The notes: a model not told the origin generated them from the letters alone. Shown: positions 36,888 to 50,929, counted from the stretch's first letter. The stretch: 64,000 nucleotides of DNA from Stercorarius parasiticus (GCA_013396915.1 VWZL01002573.1:1031109-1095108), one strand, 5' to 3'. Numbers and translations: made by a program.

Positions 36888-39800
36888 GTAAATGTGACAA
36901 TTCACTCTGGGGACAGACCTGACTTCCTTCATTAGCTTTAGATTAGTCTAATGCTGCTCATTTTTCTTGGAGCTAGATGTAGGAGCTGTGTAGAATACAC
37001 AGTTAGTTCGGATGGCACAGCCAGGTGATTAAAGGTGGCTTCTTGTGGTGAGCGTGCTGCACCTGTGGCCTACAGGTTGTTCTACTTGTTGGCTTGTAAT
37101 ATGATGCAAGATACTATTTGTTCGTTGTTAAATCCTGAGTGATTCAGGGCTGCATTCCTGAATGCTTGCTTCCTTCTTGTTTTGTTTTTTTTTTTTTTTT
37201 TTTGTGTTGTGTTTTGTTTATTTTATGCTACCACAGGATTGATCAATAGAAGCCTTGAACCGAAGCCAATATGACTTGTAGGAGCCAGCCTGGAATTCCG
37301 TCCTGCTGTTGTGTGCCAGAATCATGAATTCCTGACATTCCTGCCACCTGAAAAGGTTCAGTGGGCACTTCTGGAAGGAATGGGTTCAGAGTCAATTAGT
37401 TGTATTTAATTACCTTGTGGTGATCTAGTATGCCTGCTATTCCCGATCGAATCAGGTGACCGAGAAGGCTGATGGCACCAAATGGCTTGCATTCCTTGGG
37501 ACTCTCAGTGCTGCTAATATCTTCTTGAGGAAGTAACCCTTCTTGATTGACTTTAGGAGGAGCTTCACAAAAATACCCACCCCACTAAATTAATCCACAA
37601 TGCAAAATTTTACTTTTCATATGCCTTTTAATTAAATCTAATTGTTACCTACTGTAGAAAAATACTGATTATTTAAAAAAACCCCACCTCTGTAACAGGG
37701 AAGTCACTTTTTTTTAAATAAGAATCTGTTTGAGTCCCTCCAAATGATGGGGTAATACCATGTGTCGTTACAGAAGCCATGAGTAGAGTGCATCTTTCAT
37801 CAGTGCGCTATTGCTAGGCATGAAACGCTCTGTTTGGGATTTTAAGAGCCAAATGTAAATGTGCTTAATGAGACACAAGGGGACTGGGCTGTGGCTGGGG
37901 AGAAATGGCTTTTAGCAGCAGATGCAGACAAAAGTATTGGATTTCAGTCTACAAAAAGTCAAAGCCAAAAAGAAAAAGAGACTGTAGTCCCACACGGAGG
38001 AAGGTGGTGTCAGAAGTTAGAAGTCTAAACAGCTCTAGCTTGTTTACGTATTTTGATCCATTGTTAGAGGACTGGAAATCGAACAAAGAAACCAAGAGCA
38101 TATTGAATCCTTTTTTAAAAAGATCTGCAGTTGACCAAGACAGGCTACAAAAGGAAATGCAAAATTTGTCAATAGTTTTAGTTTATGTGGAATGCAACTA
38201 AAATACATTGTAAGATTCTTCTGAGTGGGTGTTGAAGGAAAACACTCAAAATCACAGAATGAAAATAAAATCATTCAGAAATCTCGTAGTATCAGAAATC
38301 TGGTGAGTGTCTGAAACTCGCTGTTCTAAAGCTTATAACTTGCATCTGAGACTATTCCTGCTATTGACAACTGTTTCCAGTACTGGTCTGGCATCTTTTC
38401 TCTAAGTGTTGAAAAATGGCGTGTTTCTGAACTTTAACAATGATGGTTTTTGATACTGGCGAAAAAGGAAGCAAAAAGTGGTTATGAAATATTTTGATTG
38501 GCTTCAGCAACAGCTCTGCAGTTCAAATTACCTACCTCAGGGTTTGAGTGTAAAACTCATATCCATCTCAACATCTCTAATATTTAAAAAAAAGGTACTA
38601 ACTTGCTGGCCTAGGTCTTGAAAGCAGCATAATTGAACCCTTAAAAGCTGCTAGTTGCATCTCATTTTACTGGAGTCAACAAAAACTTTTTTCCCCTCTC
38701 ATTGGCAGTAAATTACTTAGACTCAGAAAATGACAATCTGAAGAGAAGGAATTTCCCCCCCTTCCAGACCACTCCATCCTTCAGCAGAACATGAATCCTA
38801 ACAGACGCAGTCAGACTCCACTGCTTTCTCTGCTTGGTGGCTGAGGCCAAAAGGGGGTCGTACCCTTTCCTCTTCTCTCGCTGGTACCCGGGTGCTCCTT
38901 CCTACCAGCTCTGGCATTCACCTGAGCCACTGTAAGCCAGGTCTTTTTGTTTTTTAATTTCTTCTTTTTTTCTTATTTTATTTTATTTTTAAGAAGGCTT
39001 TCTTTTGGTTTAGTGAATGGATTGACTTAAGAGGCCAAAGAAGCACCATGTCCCCTTTGGTGTCCATGACCTGTTAGACAAGATGGCTAAAACATGCACT
39101 ATGTTGACTTTATATTTAAATATAACTTTTTGTTATAGGCCTTCATGCAGTTCATACTATAAGACAACATTGCCGAATGCCGGAAGAATACGGCAATGTA
39201 AGACACTGTGAGGCTCTTTTACTTCACTTTTATGAAGTAAACCTAATGAGACTGCTGGAGTTGAATGGAGTTAACCAGGCTGCGTTCCTCAGAAGTATTT
39301 TGGACTGGGGTAAACACTTGTAGCCTGGCAGTAGGAGGTACATTACGCAGTTTGCATAAGCTGTTCAGTACTCGATGAGTTTTCAAGAATAAATGCTAAA
39401 CGAGTGCCTTCATTGTTCTGTCTGTGAAGAATTAAAAATCTTCTTTCTTATGCACCAGTGGAGTGTCTCCCACTCCACAGCCAGCAGGTGAACAGTGAAG
39501 GAGCCGACCCGATTCTCCTCACAGAAAAAGAATGCTCCTTCTTAGGTGGGTGTCGTTTTCTCTAAAAGTCATTGTCATGTGTCAGACAAAGAGAAACAGT
39601 GGGGAGAGTCGACCGCAGCGTCGGCTGGCTCTTGCCAGGCTCGCAGATGTGGTGGGTCTCCTCCAGACGATTGTCACTCACTCCGCAAACCTCTGCCAGG
39701 ACTGGGGCTGGAGCGAGAGTTGGGAAGTCAGGCTGGAACGATACTTCATCCAAATGCACACACGGAGGACTTTAACCGTAACAAAAGCCTGGTTCCCTAT

Positions 39801-40380
39801 TTGGGTTTTTGTGCAGAAGAAATACAGTTCTGAAAAGCCTCTGACTGTTGTTTTTCTAACAAGTTAAACAGATGGATTGGAAATAGTATTTACTGTTTAT
39901 TTCCTCAACATATCAATATGTGAGGAGCCAGTATAAATTACGGTTTGACTGCAAACAAACCAACCCACGCCAAAGCAATAGAGTAAACATTGTTGTATTT
40001 TGTTTCAAGTCAATATTACGGTAATTTAGATGGTGATGTTTCTGTTTTCACTGGCTATCTCTGACTAGCCGAATTTTAAGCCCTGCAATAGGAAAAAATG
40101 ATGGTTTAGAAGATTTTGTGGAAAATTGCCTTAGTAATTATTCCGCAGAACATGGGAAGCTAGTAACTTCAGAAGTTACAGGCGTTAGCAATAGAAACAG
40201 TATTTCTATCTATCTTATCGAAGAACTGTTAAGTTTTTTCACATGAGAAGAACAAGAGTGAAGCCATCACCAAGTACGCTCCGATGGTGGGCTTTGATGA
40301 TACGACAATCTGCTCCTTCCTCTTTTCCCTGGCTCCATGCTTGTGCTTTTTTTTTCTGCACTGACTTCTTGACCTTTCAG
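36888..40380. other. intron of the + strand gene
   Basis: AT-rich intron with a poly(T) run at 37185-37203. A 98-codon open frame at 37905-38201, basic at its start (KPKRKRDCSPTRRK), sits behind a weak acceptor and has no matching donor. A short perfect hairpin lies at 39167-39199. Confidence 0.45.
39167..39199. repeat. 9-base inverted repeat (hairpin)
   Basis: ACATTGCCG and CGGCAATGT flank a 15-base loop. Intronic. CpG-containing arms are unusual in this AT-rich intron. Confidence 0.85.
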
Positions 40381-40499
40381 GGAACCAGCTCAGAGCTCTA
40401 AACCAGCAGAAAATCAACACTACCAAAAAAAATGTGGATGGTTTCTGCTGGTTTAGTTCCTCCAACTGGCTCATCTTGAAGGTAGACCAGTACTGGCAG
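40381..40499 (+). CDS. exon of the unidentified + strand gene
   Basis: One of the clearest exons. It has a long pyrimidine tract and acceptor (ctgcactgacttcttgacctttcag) and a near-consensus donor (TGGCAG|GTAAGC). Of the three frames only phase 1 is convincing: 39 codons ending in phase 0. The peptide has a Lys/Gln-rich start and an aromatic-rich second half (GFCWFSSSNWLILKVDQYW), as in a buried beta/helix core. It connects in frame to 41867-41950. Confidence 0.62.
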
Positions 40500-41081
40500 G
40501 TAAGCACCAGTGCAAGGATGGGGAGGCTGTGCATGCGGGGGGATGAAGTAACACCTTTTGGCAGAAGTGAGCCATTAAATTGACTTAACTGACTTGTGTC
40601 CTCAAATTGCTTGAACTCTGCATACCGAAAACCTAGAAGTGATGCATGTCATGTTCGGAGCGACTTAGCCTGCATGTTATTAATTTAACATGTAGTTGGG
40701 TAAATTAGTTAAGATGTCAGAGTTCTTGACCAATCTGTCTGACTGGCCATGTGCTTCCAGCTGTAGTTTTCCAAACAGCGTGTTGTGGAAATTGAGAACA
40801 GATGAAACAAGGGAATGTAAAAACAGTGAATTGAATATACTCCCCAAATTATTCACTTATTTCAACAAACAAGAATCACATTGATGTAATATATGACTGG
40901 TTTCAATGCTAAAAGCAAATCAAGAGCTGGAATGTACTTACGTGGCTAGACAGTAAATATCTTTGAGTCCTTATAATCCATTAAATTGCAAGAGCATGTC
41001 TGCTTGTCTAAATGGAAGGAGACATGTCTCCTCTCTACCACTGCCATTTACTCCTGCACTTCCTGGTTCTTTAGCCTTTTC

Positions 41082-41112
<31 letters not shown>

Positions 41113-41134
41113 GGTTTTTTTTTTTTAAAATAGG
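41082..41134 (+). repeat. poly(T) with tandem (T)nAAAATAGG unit
   Basis: A 25-base T run followed by AAAATAGG, then a second T run followed by AAAATAGGTC: a local duplication of about 20 bases. Confidence 0.85.
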
Positions 41135-41866
41135 TCTTCTTTTGTATGTGTGAAACTACTGCTACTCCCACTTAAGTCTTTCTCCCTGAAAGCTGAGTTA
41201 AAGTGCTGTACAAATTCATGCACCAACGGCTGCGGCTTTTCCACTGTTGAGTTCCCAGTTTCTGGTATCAGAGGAAGGTCTAATGCAGAAGATGGGACTG
41301 AACGGTGGGAGGCTCAGCCACCCTCTCTGTGCGCTGTGTTGAAGTTATTTGTTCTGCTTTCGACCCCAGATTGTGAGGTTTGCTTTCAGCTCGCTGCAGA
41401 CGAACGCCGCAGAACCGATTGGTTTGCGAAGTAGCCTTCTGCTAGTACGTTGAATATTCTTATTGTATCCCAGCCTGCCCAAAGTTTTATGAGTAGGTAG
41501 ACCTAGTGCTTTTTCAGGTAAATATCTTTAAGGTTGATTAAAAGTTGGTTTGGCTCGGGCCCGGGAAATAAATCTTTTTCATAATGCTTTCACCTCGGCA
41601 GGGGGTTTGGAAGCCTGCCCTAAGCCCCGCAGTAGACGTGGCTCCGAGTACCTGTGTGTCCCAGCAATGTGAGCTCTGTGACCTGAGATCTGCATGCAGA
41701 AAAGGGGTGGAGGTGTCACGGTGTCTGTTTTTTCCAGTTTATCTGTCTGCATTAAACTGATAGGAAATGGCATCGCCTCTCAGGGAGCTCTGAAAACATA
41801 TTTTGTGTACAAGTGGAGATACAGAATGCAGTGTAGAGTATAGACATTTAGTCTTGCTCTCTACAG

Positions 41867-41950
41867 TCCACATCGCAGTGTGGGTTCAATGTGTTGGCCC
41901 TCTCATTAGCTTCAGATACTCATCATGTAAATCAAAAAATGAAGAAAAAG
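41867..41950 (+). CDS. exon of the unidentified + strand gene
   Basis: The acceptor (tagtcttgctctctacag) and donor (AAAAAG|GTATCT) bound exactly 28 codons in phase 0 on both sides, following 40381-40499 and leading to 47592. Peptide: Ser/Ala/Leu-rich (GFNVLALSLASDTHH) with a lysine-rich end (QKMKKK). No domain recognised. Confidence 0.55.
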
Positions 41951-44900
41951 GTATCTTCTGTTTTTCTCTAGTCTTTCACAAAGATTTGATGTTATGGCTC
42001 TGAAATCTATGATGTGTGATACTTTCCATCAGGTGACATAGTGCAAAATTGCTTGGGATGCAGAAGGTCTTTGCCCTATGTGAATAATGTTTCTAGAAAG
42101 CTTCTCGGTTGGCTGATGAAAATCACTGCAAGACACTTCTCCCACTCGCCCCTCAGAAGGGCCATGTGGCACAGGAGATGCGTACCTTAGCGAGCTTCTG
42201 GCACTCAGCACTGCTAGAGTGCTCTCACGATCCTGTTTCAAGAATAGCTGTTTTGAAGGTCTGAAATGCCTTTACCTTAGCCTGATCTGACAAACATAAA
42301 AGAAAGTCAGACTTTTTGCAAAATCCCGAACAAATGAATGCCATTGTGGAAGTTTGTCACGACAGGGGTGACAGAAAAGAAGCCCTCTACATTTTCAAAT
42401 CCATCAAATCCCCAAAGTCATCCCTTATAAATCTGGTTCGCTAGCTGTCTGCCGTTATTTATTGCCTGAACAGTAATCGAGTCCCAGCACCTGTCCGGTG
42501 TTGCAGTTCTTAGGCAGGAGAGGCATGCAGAATGCCAGACCCTGCTACGTGGGGTGAGGTTTAGTATGAGCATCTCCGTGCTCCCAGGAGAATGTAGTTT
42601 GGGTACTTCTTTTGCTGGACTCTTGGCTGCCCTTAGTTTTTGGAGCCAGTCAAACCTCTTTGGCAGGCCACGTGCAATCGCCTCTTATGCTTGATCGAAA
42701 TATTAGCAAGTCATTAATCCAAATAGCGAATGACTTAGGCAACAGCCAAATCTCAAGTCTGAAGATTTTTTACACCCCTAGAGTTATAATTTTACATAAA
42801 TAATATAAATTGGCATGCATTCTTTATGCAAAATTATATATGGGATTAACGCGTACTGTTTATTACAGACCAGAAATTATCTCTCAATTCGTCACTTGGG
42901 TGGTTATGAGTTGACTGAACCCTAAAACCGTCTTTTTGGAAGAACACGCATACCTTGTGCATAAAAGCCAAGGCAACATACTAATAGTTTATATTACTGA
43001 AATTGTGGAAACTTGTAACTTCAAAACGTGCTACCTACTGTTTACTTCCAGGTCTGTAGGAATTTAAAAATACACATGTTTGAAGTTAAATATCTTTTGT
43101 CTAAACAGCTTTTAAAGCAACTTCATAATGGAACTATTTTAATTTTCCTGTAATTGAACGCCTAACACCTAAGACCTCAAGGCTGTGTAGCTGCTATTTT
43201 CAGAGGTGCTGAGTGCATACAGCTGCTGTTGACTTCCCTTCGTGTTCTGGATGCTCAACACTTCTCAAAATGAGTGCATACAGCATCTGCTGCTACCGCT
43301 GGAGTACCGGAGTTCCAGTAAAAATGGCTGAAAATTTTCTATTGCATTTCTGCAGCACTTAGTCGAGTTGTTCCGCACGTAATGCTCTGCCGTGATGTGC
43401 AGTTCTGGTTCGGTGGTAGTTAGAGGGGAGGTGCGTAACCAACCGATGGCTTGGCTGTGGGTGGGTAACATGGTCAGCCAAAGCTCATAGACCTCTCTTC
43501 TACACCGCAATGTCCACGTAGTGCATACCTCATTTGGCCTTTACAACAGCACTACCTTCTTTTAACATTGATAAGTCACAAGCTTGATAAAGGATGGAAA
43601 AAAAAAATATCTACTTTTAGAATTTTGTTCCAGTTTGTTTGAATCAGATACAGAACTTAGACATGAATAGTGTCAAGCCTTTCCCATCCTCCAAAAAATA
43701 AAGTACTAGCAAGTCAATTCCCAGATCTGTTGATTCCATATTTATTCTTCAGCTGAGGTGTTCAAGTAGGTATTGAATAACAGATTATTCTGTTGAACTT
43801 CTGTTGAAGGCTTTCTGTTTTCCACGGTCATTCCCTAACACCTAGTTGAAATAGGTTTCCATTTGGTGAAATAGCAATTTTTAAGTATTGCACTCCAGTC
43901 CGTCACCGGGACTTTCTGAATAGCGGGAATTGGTTTGTGTCAAAGGAAAGTGGACAATTATTTCAAACCTTTCATTTTCACAGGCTATTACACTGCTGCA
44001 AATTAAAAATTGCTGCAAGCTGACATGTAATTTAGAATATATGCTCTGCACACTTCTAGCTGAACAAAACCCGCTAAGATATGTGAAAAGAATCAGGCAG
44101 CTCTGAGTGACGTGTATGTTCAGCCTGGAAAATGTTGGGTTATTCCCATTCGAAATACCACTATAAATGTTCATGGTTAGCCTCTGGTAAGACGAGGTGG
44201 GTAGAACGTTAAAGTTACCGCTTTCAGAACTGTTAAAGAGCTCTTTCAGGCAAGAAGACAACGTGCAACTGTAAAGCTGTCTTCATTCATAGCCTTTGAA
44301 ATATAAAACTGTGAACTTGGACCACCAAGAAATATTAGGCATGCCAGCTAATGTTTACAGCAGTGTAGTCTTCATGTTCTCCCTGCATGACTTGGGATAC
44401 TTTATTAAATATCTGTCAAGTAGCAGAGTTTACTTTGATGTTGCAAATCTGAGTATCTTAGACTGTCGTCTTTTGTTTAAACGGGCAAGTAATAAAAAAT
44501 AATAGCTTTTGCTGTTGGTTGACACCTCAAGAATATAGTGCTGAAGTCTTTGTTATCAAGTTAGAGTCGCGAATTTCTTGCCACTAGTACAAATATAAAA
44601 GAGCAAGCAGAGATTTATTTATAGAGCTACAGTTATTGCAGACTTTGGAACAACAGATTAAAGGGACTGTTGGTTATTTCGTTCTGCTATGAATGTCTTG
44701 CTAATTATGAGCTATCTATTTTCTTTCCAAATATCGAAACGTGAAGAAAACAGATTATTGGCAAACTAAGCACTGAATTTATATTTCAAACAATTCTGTG
44801 GGAGACTGTGTCTTGCATTCACAGCGGGCTCTGCATGCGCTGCTATGTTGATGTATCATGGGAATCCTAAGTAAGCATGGCAGTACGGGCAAAATAAGTG

Positions 44901-47591
44901 TAGATTTTTAGAAAACTACTAGAAGCAGTGCTCTACTAACAGTAAATAAAAATACAACTTCTATGTATTAATCTTCGCTGCTCGAAACCGCAGTTTACCA
45001 TTAAAGTGGAAGATAAGGTTTGCTTGTGAAGGTGTAAAAGATACTCATCCAAATGCATTTCCTCTGCAGTATGATCGTTCAGCTGTTTGTTCAGCAGCAA
45101 AATATAGGATGATTTATCCAGGTGTAGAAATTACATACTATTTTGCATGGGCTGTGATAAAAACATTCATGTCTAGATAGACGGTCCAGGTATTTTATTG
45201 CTAGCGCAACTACACGCTGCTAAATTGTACAAATAGTTCTGTCACGGCTTTTCTAGCTGGCAAACCCCCCGAACTCTGCTGCAGAGGAGTCTCTGCAGGG
45301 TGGCACCGTAGCTCAGGGTGAATGTCTGCTGGTGTGAACATAACATAATATTCAGTTTAGATTAAATACCTGCTTTGTGCAGAAACCTAATACAGGTTTT
45401 CCAGGCAGAGACCCCAAGCATCCCCAACAAAAGAGGTGATGTTTTATTGTGCAAGACACATGATTTAAAACTCATAGTGGCAGATTTATGGTTTTCACGC
45501 TGTAGCATCAGGCTAGTGAAGCAAAGACCTATAGTCCACTTCTTTCATTAGCACTTTATTTTTACACCCTGTTGGCAAGGAGAGGGCTGCAGGCCCCAGG
45601 ACAGGGGGATCCATGCTTTTGTAGTCATTGCACTCTTATCCCTGCCTCTTGGCACGATGTTGGCCCCTCTCCTTCCCTCTCAGCTCCCCAAGGTGTAATT
45701 TTTGGGGGTGTGTATCACTCCTGCCAAAGAAAACCTGCCATCTGATGCCACAAAATCATTCTTGAAGGTCTAACGCGTAGTGGATTTCCTCCAGATAGTC
45801 CCAAAGAGTCACAAGAGCAAACTCCTAGCACAGCAGAAACCCAACCTGTAATACCTTGTTGGGTGACTTCAGGCAAGTTACTTTATCTGCCCGAGTCTCA
45901 GGTTCCCCAGCTGTTAAAGAATAGTGCTTTGTAGAAGTCCTTTAAGATCTGCTGATGAAAACCATTTTCATGCTTTCTCTTGCGGTTGCGAACACTTTTC
46001 ATGTGGGAAATCTTGCATATTTATACATGTAATCATCACAAAAACGGCAAAAAAAGGAAAAAAATTTCAAAGAGCTGTGCTTTTTTTTTATCACTGGTAG
46101 TGTGCATTGGTTAGAGAGGATTAGAATCTGATATTTTAAAAAATAAATAAAAATAAAAGGGATTATTTAAGAAGCTTGTGTTCAAAGACTAACTCACAGC
46201 AAGTCTGTGTGTTTTGAACAGTTTATTTGTAAGAAAACATTCTGAACCCTTCAGACTGCTGCCGCTTCGAAGCAGCGTGGAGACTTAATTAAAGGTTCAA
46301 GGGGGAAAAGAGGATGGGGAGAGTTTTCTAACCGTAGGCTCATATTTTTGAAAAGCGTTATCATGGGTTTTAATATGTAGAGGACTTGTAAAAGTGCAGG
46401 CGTAGAAGGTAAAACTACCTTCTCGTTCACTGCAGGTTCCTGCATTCTGGGATTTCACTGTTCTCAGAATAACGTCCTGAACATTTCAGCTGCAAGGATC
46501 ATACATTTCGCTGTATATTAAAAGGACTGCGTTAATATGACTAAAAAATGAGCTATAAATCTTTAATTTGTTTTTAGATAAATCTGTGAGTTCAATCACC
46601 AAAAGACTTCCATTTGTTTCTTTTGCATGTACATATATTACTACATGTATTTCCTGTCGCAAAAGCATTGCATTTCAATGTTTTGTATTCAGTTTTATGA
46701 TTAATTACCTTTCCGTGCTTATCTTGAAATTATATTGCAGGTGATTTTGGGGTACTTTGTTGCGTGCACTGCTTGATCACTCTCTACTCTTTTGATACGG
46801 CAAGTATGCCAGAAAATCGGGATTTTGGTAGGCATCCTGATTCCGGCACTTCTTAGGGGAATACAAGGAACTATTGCTAAAGCCTCTGATCACAGTGGGG
46901 AGGAGAGGAGGGAGGAGAGGAACTAGCTTATGCTCAAGTCTTACTCCTGTAAGTATAAGCATGGAAAAGCTCAGCCACTTGCAACTTTGGGGAATTTGCA
47001 TCTGACCTTGAGCGCAGCTTCTGAAGGCTGCAGAGAGGTGGCCTTTGGTGGTGGAAGGGAAATTTGAAAGCTTGGTCCAGGATGCTCCAGGCCCACAGCG
47101 TTGAACGCTGCTAGGCTCAGCTGTCTCAATGCAAATGGAAAGATGACGGTGTCGAGAGGTTTGGGAAGCCTTTCCTTATGTGCTTCACGCCTCACTCTTA
47201 CCAACACCTGTGATCTTTACGATGAACAATGTGTAATATTTCTTAGAGCCTCCACCTCCTGTCTTATTGTAAGAATTTCAGCCTTCTTTTCAAACAAAGC
47301 CTTCACTCTTGTGAGTTACAGGAGAGAAATTTGGAGACGTAGGCCCAGCTGTCAAAGCGCCAACCACTTGTCACTTGTAATTTCACTACCTAAATATGTT
47401 AGAGAAAATAGCATTATTTAGACCTGTCTGGGTAGTGCTTTCATATTCCACTGCACTTCTTTGGTAACTGAGGTGTCCTTTTGTTTCCACACATTAAATA
47501 ATGTGTTACTCACCAATTTTTGACCTCCCCAAGATGAAGAATCAGTCAGATGGATGTGTGTATAAGTGCCTCATGACTATGTTCCTTCCAG
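41951..47591. other. intron of the + strand gene
   Basis: 5.6 kb without repeats of note. Weak exon-like bits at 44826-44870 and 46895-46949 are not called. The part at about 42640-42900 is repeat-free with many TAAT/ATTA motifs and may be a conserved non-coding element. Confidence 0.4.
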
Positions 47592-47753
47592 TTGGGTCAA
47601 ACAAGACAAATTTTAGATCTTAAGCGCGTGGCTAAATTTACCCAGTTCTGCATACTTGATTTGGCAAAACCATATGGACTTTTTGATACATTCCTCAGAT
47701 CTCTTCTGAATCAGTTTCAAAAGTCTATATTCATGAATTGTACCCACTGTTCA
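47592..47753 (+). CDS. exon of the unidentified + strand gene
   Basis: The acceptor (gactatgttccttccag) opens one frame only (phase 0) for 54 codons. Ending at TTCA|GTGGGA keeps phase 0 for the next exon; alternative GT sites at 47761 and 47763 are also possible, and the first of these would break the frame. The peptide is helix-like (DLAKPYGLFDTFLRSLLNQF) and ends in the Cys pair NCTHC. This pair and KCDCG in the exon at 59250 could be metal-binding, but that is inference. Confidence 0.5.
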
Positions 47754-47986
47754 GTGGGAGGTGTAGAAGAACAACGCCTATTTTAGGCGGAAGATTTCCT
47801 GTGAACGTACTTGTCTCGGACCAGCTCTGCCCTGAAGCTGCAGCCTGAAGCTGTTGAAAGGGCTGGTCCCATCCTCCCACCTGCGCTCAGCCACCCTCCT
47901 CCACGTCCCCTGGGCTGGGGGACGGGGGTCCCGCAGCCAGACCCAGGGATGTAGCTGAACACTCGTTTTCTCTCTCTGTCTTTTAG

Positions 47987-48101
47987 GATGAGCTTTCTGG
48001 AGCCGGAGTTCTGGGGTCTGATCCAGAGGTCCCCTCTGCCGCAGGGAAGGGTGGTGAAGACGTGCAGCTGGAGATGAAACTTCTTTTCTGGAGGGTCTCA
48101 G
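47987..48101 (+). CDS. exon of the unidentified + strand gene
   Basis: A strong acceptor (gttttctctctctgtcttttag) opens 38 codons in phase 0, and the donor CTCAG|GTCAGC leaves one base that joins 54168 in frame. The first half is Gly/Pro/Ala/Ser-rich linker (PEVPSAAGKGGEDV), the second half hydrophobic (LEMKLLFWRV). It is GC-richer than its neighbours, and a 163-codon antisense frame overlaps it, which I take as a compositional shadow. Another frame is open for 29 codons, so the frame rests on phase continuity. Confidence 0.48.
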
Positions 48102-50929
48102 GTCAGCTGTAGTTAACAGCGTGACTGCACTGTGGTTTTTGCTGTGGGTTGTATGGCTGATAGAGGAAAATGGAAAATTCCCTTTTAACCTGGTAGGCAG
48201 GATTTCCACAGGAAAAAAAATGTCTTTGCTAAACACAAGCTGTGAAGCAGCTGATGGATCAATCCCCAACGATATGCCTGAAAATCATCCTGTGGGATAT
48301 TAGATGTTTAAAGCATATCCTGCTTCCTGAGCACTGTGCCCCGAGGAGGAAAGCTGGAGGTGGCTTTCTGCGTTGACAGTTGAGATTCCAGTGTCTCTGA
48401 AGCACAAAGCGGGCTCGCCCCTGCTTCTGCCAAGCTGCAGAAGCCCAGGGGGAGCCTGTAGCGTGGACCCCAGGCAGAGGATGTCTTCAGCAATAAAATG
48501 CTGCTTTTTTCCTCTGAATTTGCACGTCCTGATAAGTAAAGATGCAATAATGAGAGACTGACTACAACCATGAGCTGTTTAAAAAATATATCTAGAGAAT
48601 AATATCAGCCTCCTTTATTTTTGAGATCTAACAACTGTATAAATTGCCTTGTAATTGCTTACATATACTTTCTATTTTTTGAAGATATTTTAAAACTGTA
48701 AGAAGTTTTGATTTGTTTTTTTTTTTCCCTTCTGTTGGTGGGCTTAAGAATAGATTATTTGTACCTGAAAGGAGAGAGCTCAGCCCAGAAGGTATGAAAC
48801 AGTGGGCTGCTGGAACTGGCCATAAGGTCTTACAGTGGAGCTAAGGCAATCGAAAATTTAGCTGATGTAAAAAAAATACACATATGTGTAAAGTCATCTC
48901 TTTTCTCTCCTGCTCCCCTAACCATGTGATGCTGGTGCAGGCTCTGTGGCTCATTTGCCCTGTGGTGAGCTGATTCAGGGAGCTAAATTGGCAGAAAAGT
49001 ACTTGCTGGTTTTTGTGTAGTTAGTTCTTTGCTGTCTCGTTTTCTGCACTGATTCACCACAAAGTGAGACAAACTCCAAAGCCAGGGGAGGAGAAGCTGA
49101 GTGTGGGCAGAACAGCAAAAGAGGGGAGCCAGCAGGACACCACTTTTCAGCTGCAGCTGGCTTTTAGATTGACTTAAATCTAAGCTAAAATCTCCTTCTT
49201 AAAATTTTAGAGTGAGTTAAAGCCATTTTTAAATTTTGGGTGATAGCACGAATCTGTGAAAATGCAAGTTCTATCATCAGCTAATTGTTCAAATAGGTAT
49301 GGAAAGCCTAACTGAACTCATGGGGGTTAAAGTTTGGATACGCTTATGCGTGCGCATATGCAGGATACACAGGAATTCTTTTTTTAAAAATAAAATCAGA
49401 ATTGTTGGCATTTTTTCCACTTCAGCGCCTAAAATGTAGAAACAATTCACTTAGAATTGAATGCAATATTTTGTTTCACATAAAATATTTTGGTTTGAGC
49501 TTTTAAATACTTTCCAGGTTTCAGATCTCCTCTGCTCTGCTCTAAAATTAAATCTGAACTTGCAAATACTTTGTTTACTCCAGAATCTTTTTTTTTTTTT
49601 TTTTTTTTGGAATATAAGCGATGCATTTTTGCTGCCAGCTATAGCTTCTAATGCAGGCTTATGAAGCTAGGCCACTTCCCCTACCATACGCTCTCAGTGA
49701 GTCAGGACTGCGGGTGGAACTTGAGTTTTGTCATTGCCAAGAATAAAAACACACGGCTTTATCAGAGCAGAAAAACTTAAGGGCATCATTTTTTATCATA
49801 AAAAGCGAAAAACAGCGGTTCAGCATTTTCGTATTTTTGTATTGCTGACGTTTCTTTCAAATTAAAATTACTCAGTGCACACATCAGTTTAAAAGCACCG
49901 AAACCCCCTCAAAATACAGCTTGATATCTGGGTGCTGAGAGCTTTGGTCTCATCCAAGAAGACACCAAGACACTTAACCACATTAGTCATCACAGTGGTT
50001 TCAAAAGTGAGCGCTTGTTGCTTTGCGGGTCCAAACCCAAAGAAAGCTAAACTTGCAGAAGATCACGGAGAAGTCTAGTATCCGGTTGGCTGAACTGACA
50101 AATTTTCTGGAAACTCCCCTAAAATCTGGGCTAAAATTATTTCTTTTTTGATGCTGAAATCACAGCTGTGACAAATATTCAGCCTTATCTATGATTCATG
50201 TGTTCTGTCAGAATGGGAAGTGTTAGAGTAGCACAATTTAGTAACTTTTGTTTACTTCCCCCTAGTTCAGCATTTCTATTTTAACGTGTTTTCTCTGGAG
50301 TAGGTTATCTACAGAACAAACCCATTATTACCTGTCTATATCTGACGCTTTGCCATTTGTTCAACCGTTCTCTGCTGCCTAGTTATAAAATATTCAGCTT
50401 CCTCTAATGTGACCAAGTAGGGGGAAAATTTTCTGTATTAAACGCTACCGAATTCATTTACAGGCTGGTGTTGTTTTTACATACAGAGTGTTGTCTTCTT
50501 TCAAAACATACCCCAATTTACCTGCCAAGTAGGTAACCCTCTTTCTCTCTCTGTTGGCAGTTGCAACGTTTCTTTAAACCTGGTGGCCCCCATTTCCAGG
50601 TGCCTGGCTCCCGGAAGGTGAGACGATGCTGGACACTTTCAGTTGTACGTTGCAGGCTTTTGAGGCTGGGTTCTGCTCCCCACTGATAGAGAAAGAGGGG
50701 CTGACACCTGTTGTCCTGTTGTGCCCACTTGTCCCTTACCATTTGGGTTAGGAGCACGTTATTCGTGTACGGCCTTGTGCGCTGCTAATAGCTTAATTTG
50801 AAAACTTTTCTGTTTATCAAAGTGTCTAACCCTGGTTCGGTGCACATCTGAAAGTCACAATTCTATCACAAATGGATGATTTAGATCGCTTAAAGAAGCA
50901 CTGTCAAAGGTGTTAGGTAAGCGATTTTA
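48102..50929. other. intron of the + strand gene, 5' part
   Basis: AT-rich, with a 22-base T run at 49588-49609. No gene recognised. A GC-richer minus-strand frame at 50518-50757 lacks protein character. Confidence 0.45.

Noticed and set aside
47778..48269. 163-codon minus-strand open frame
   Set aside because: It is antisense to the exon 47987-48101 and lies in a GC-rich patch where stops are rare in several frames; the + strand reading has better splice context.
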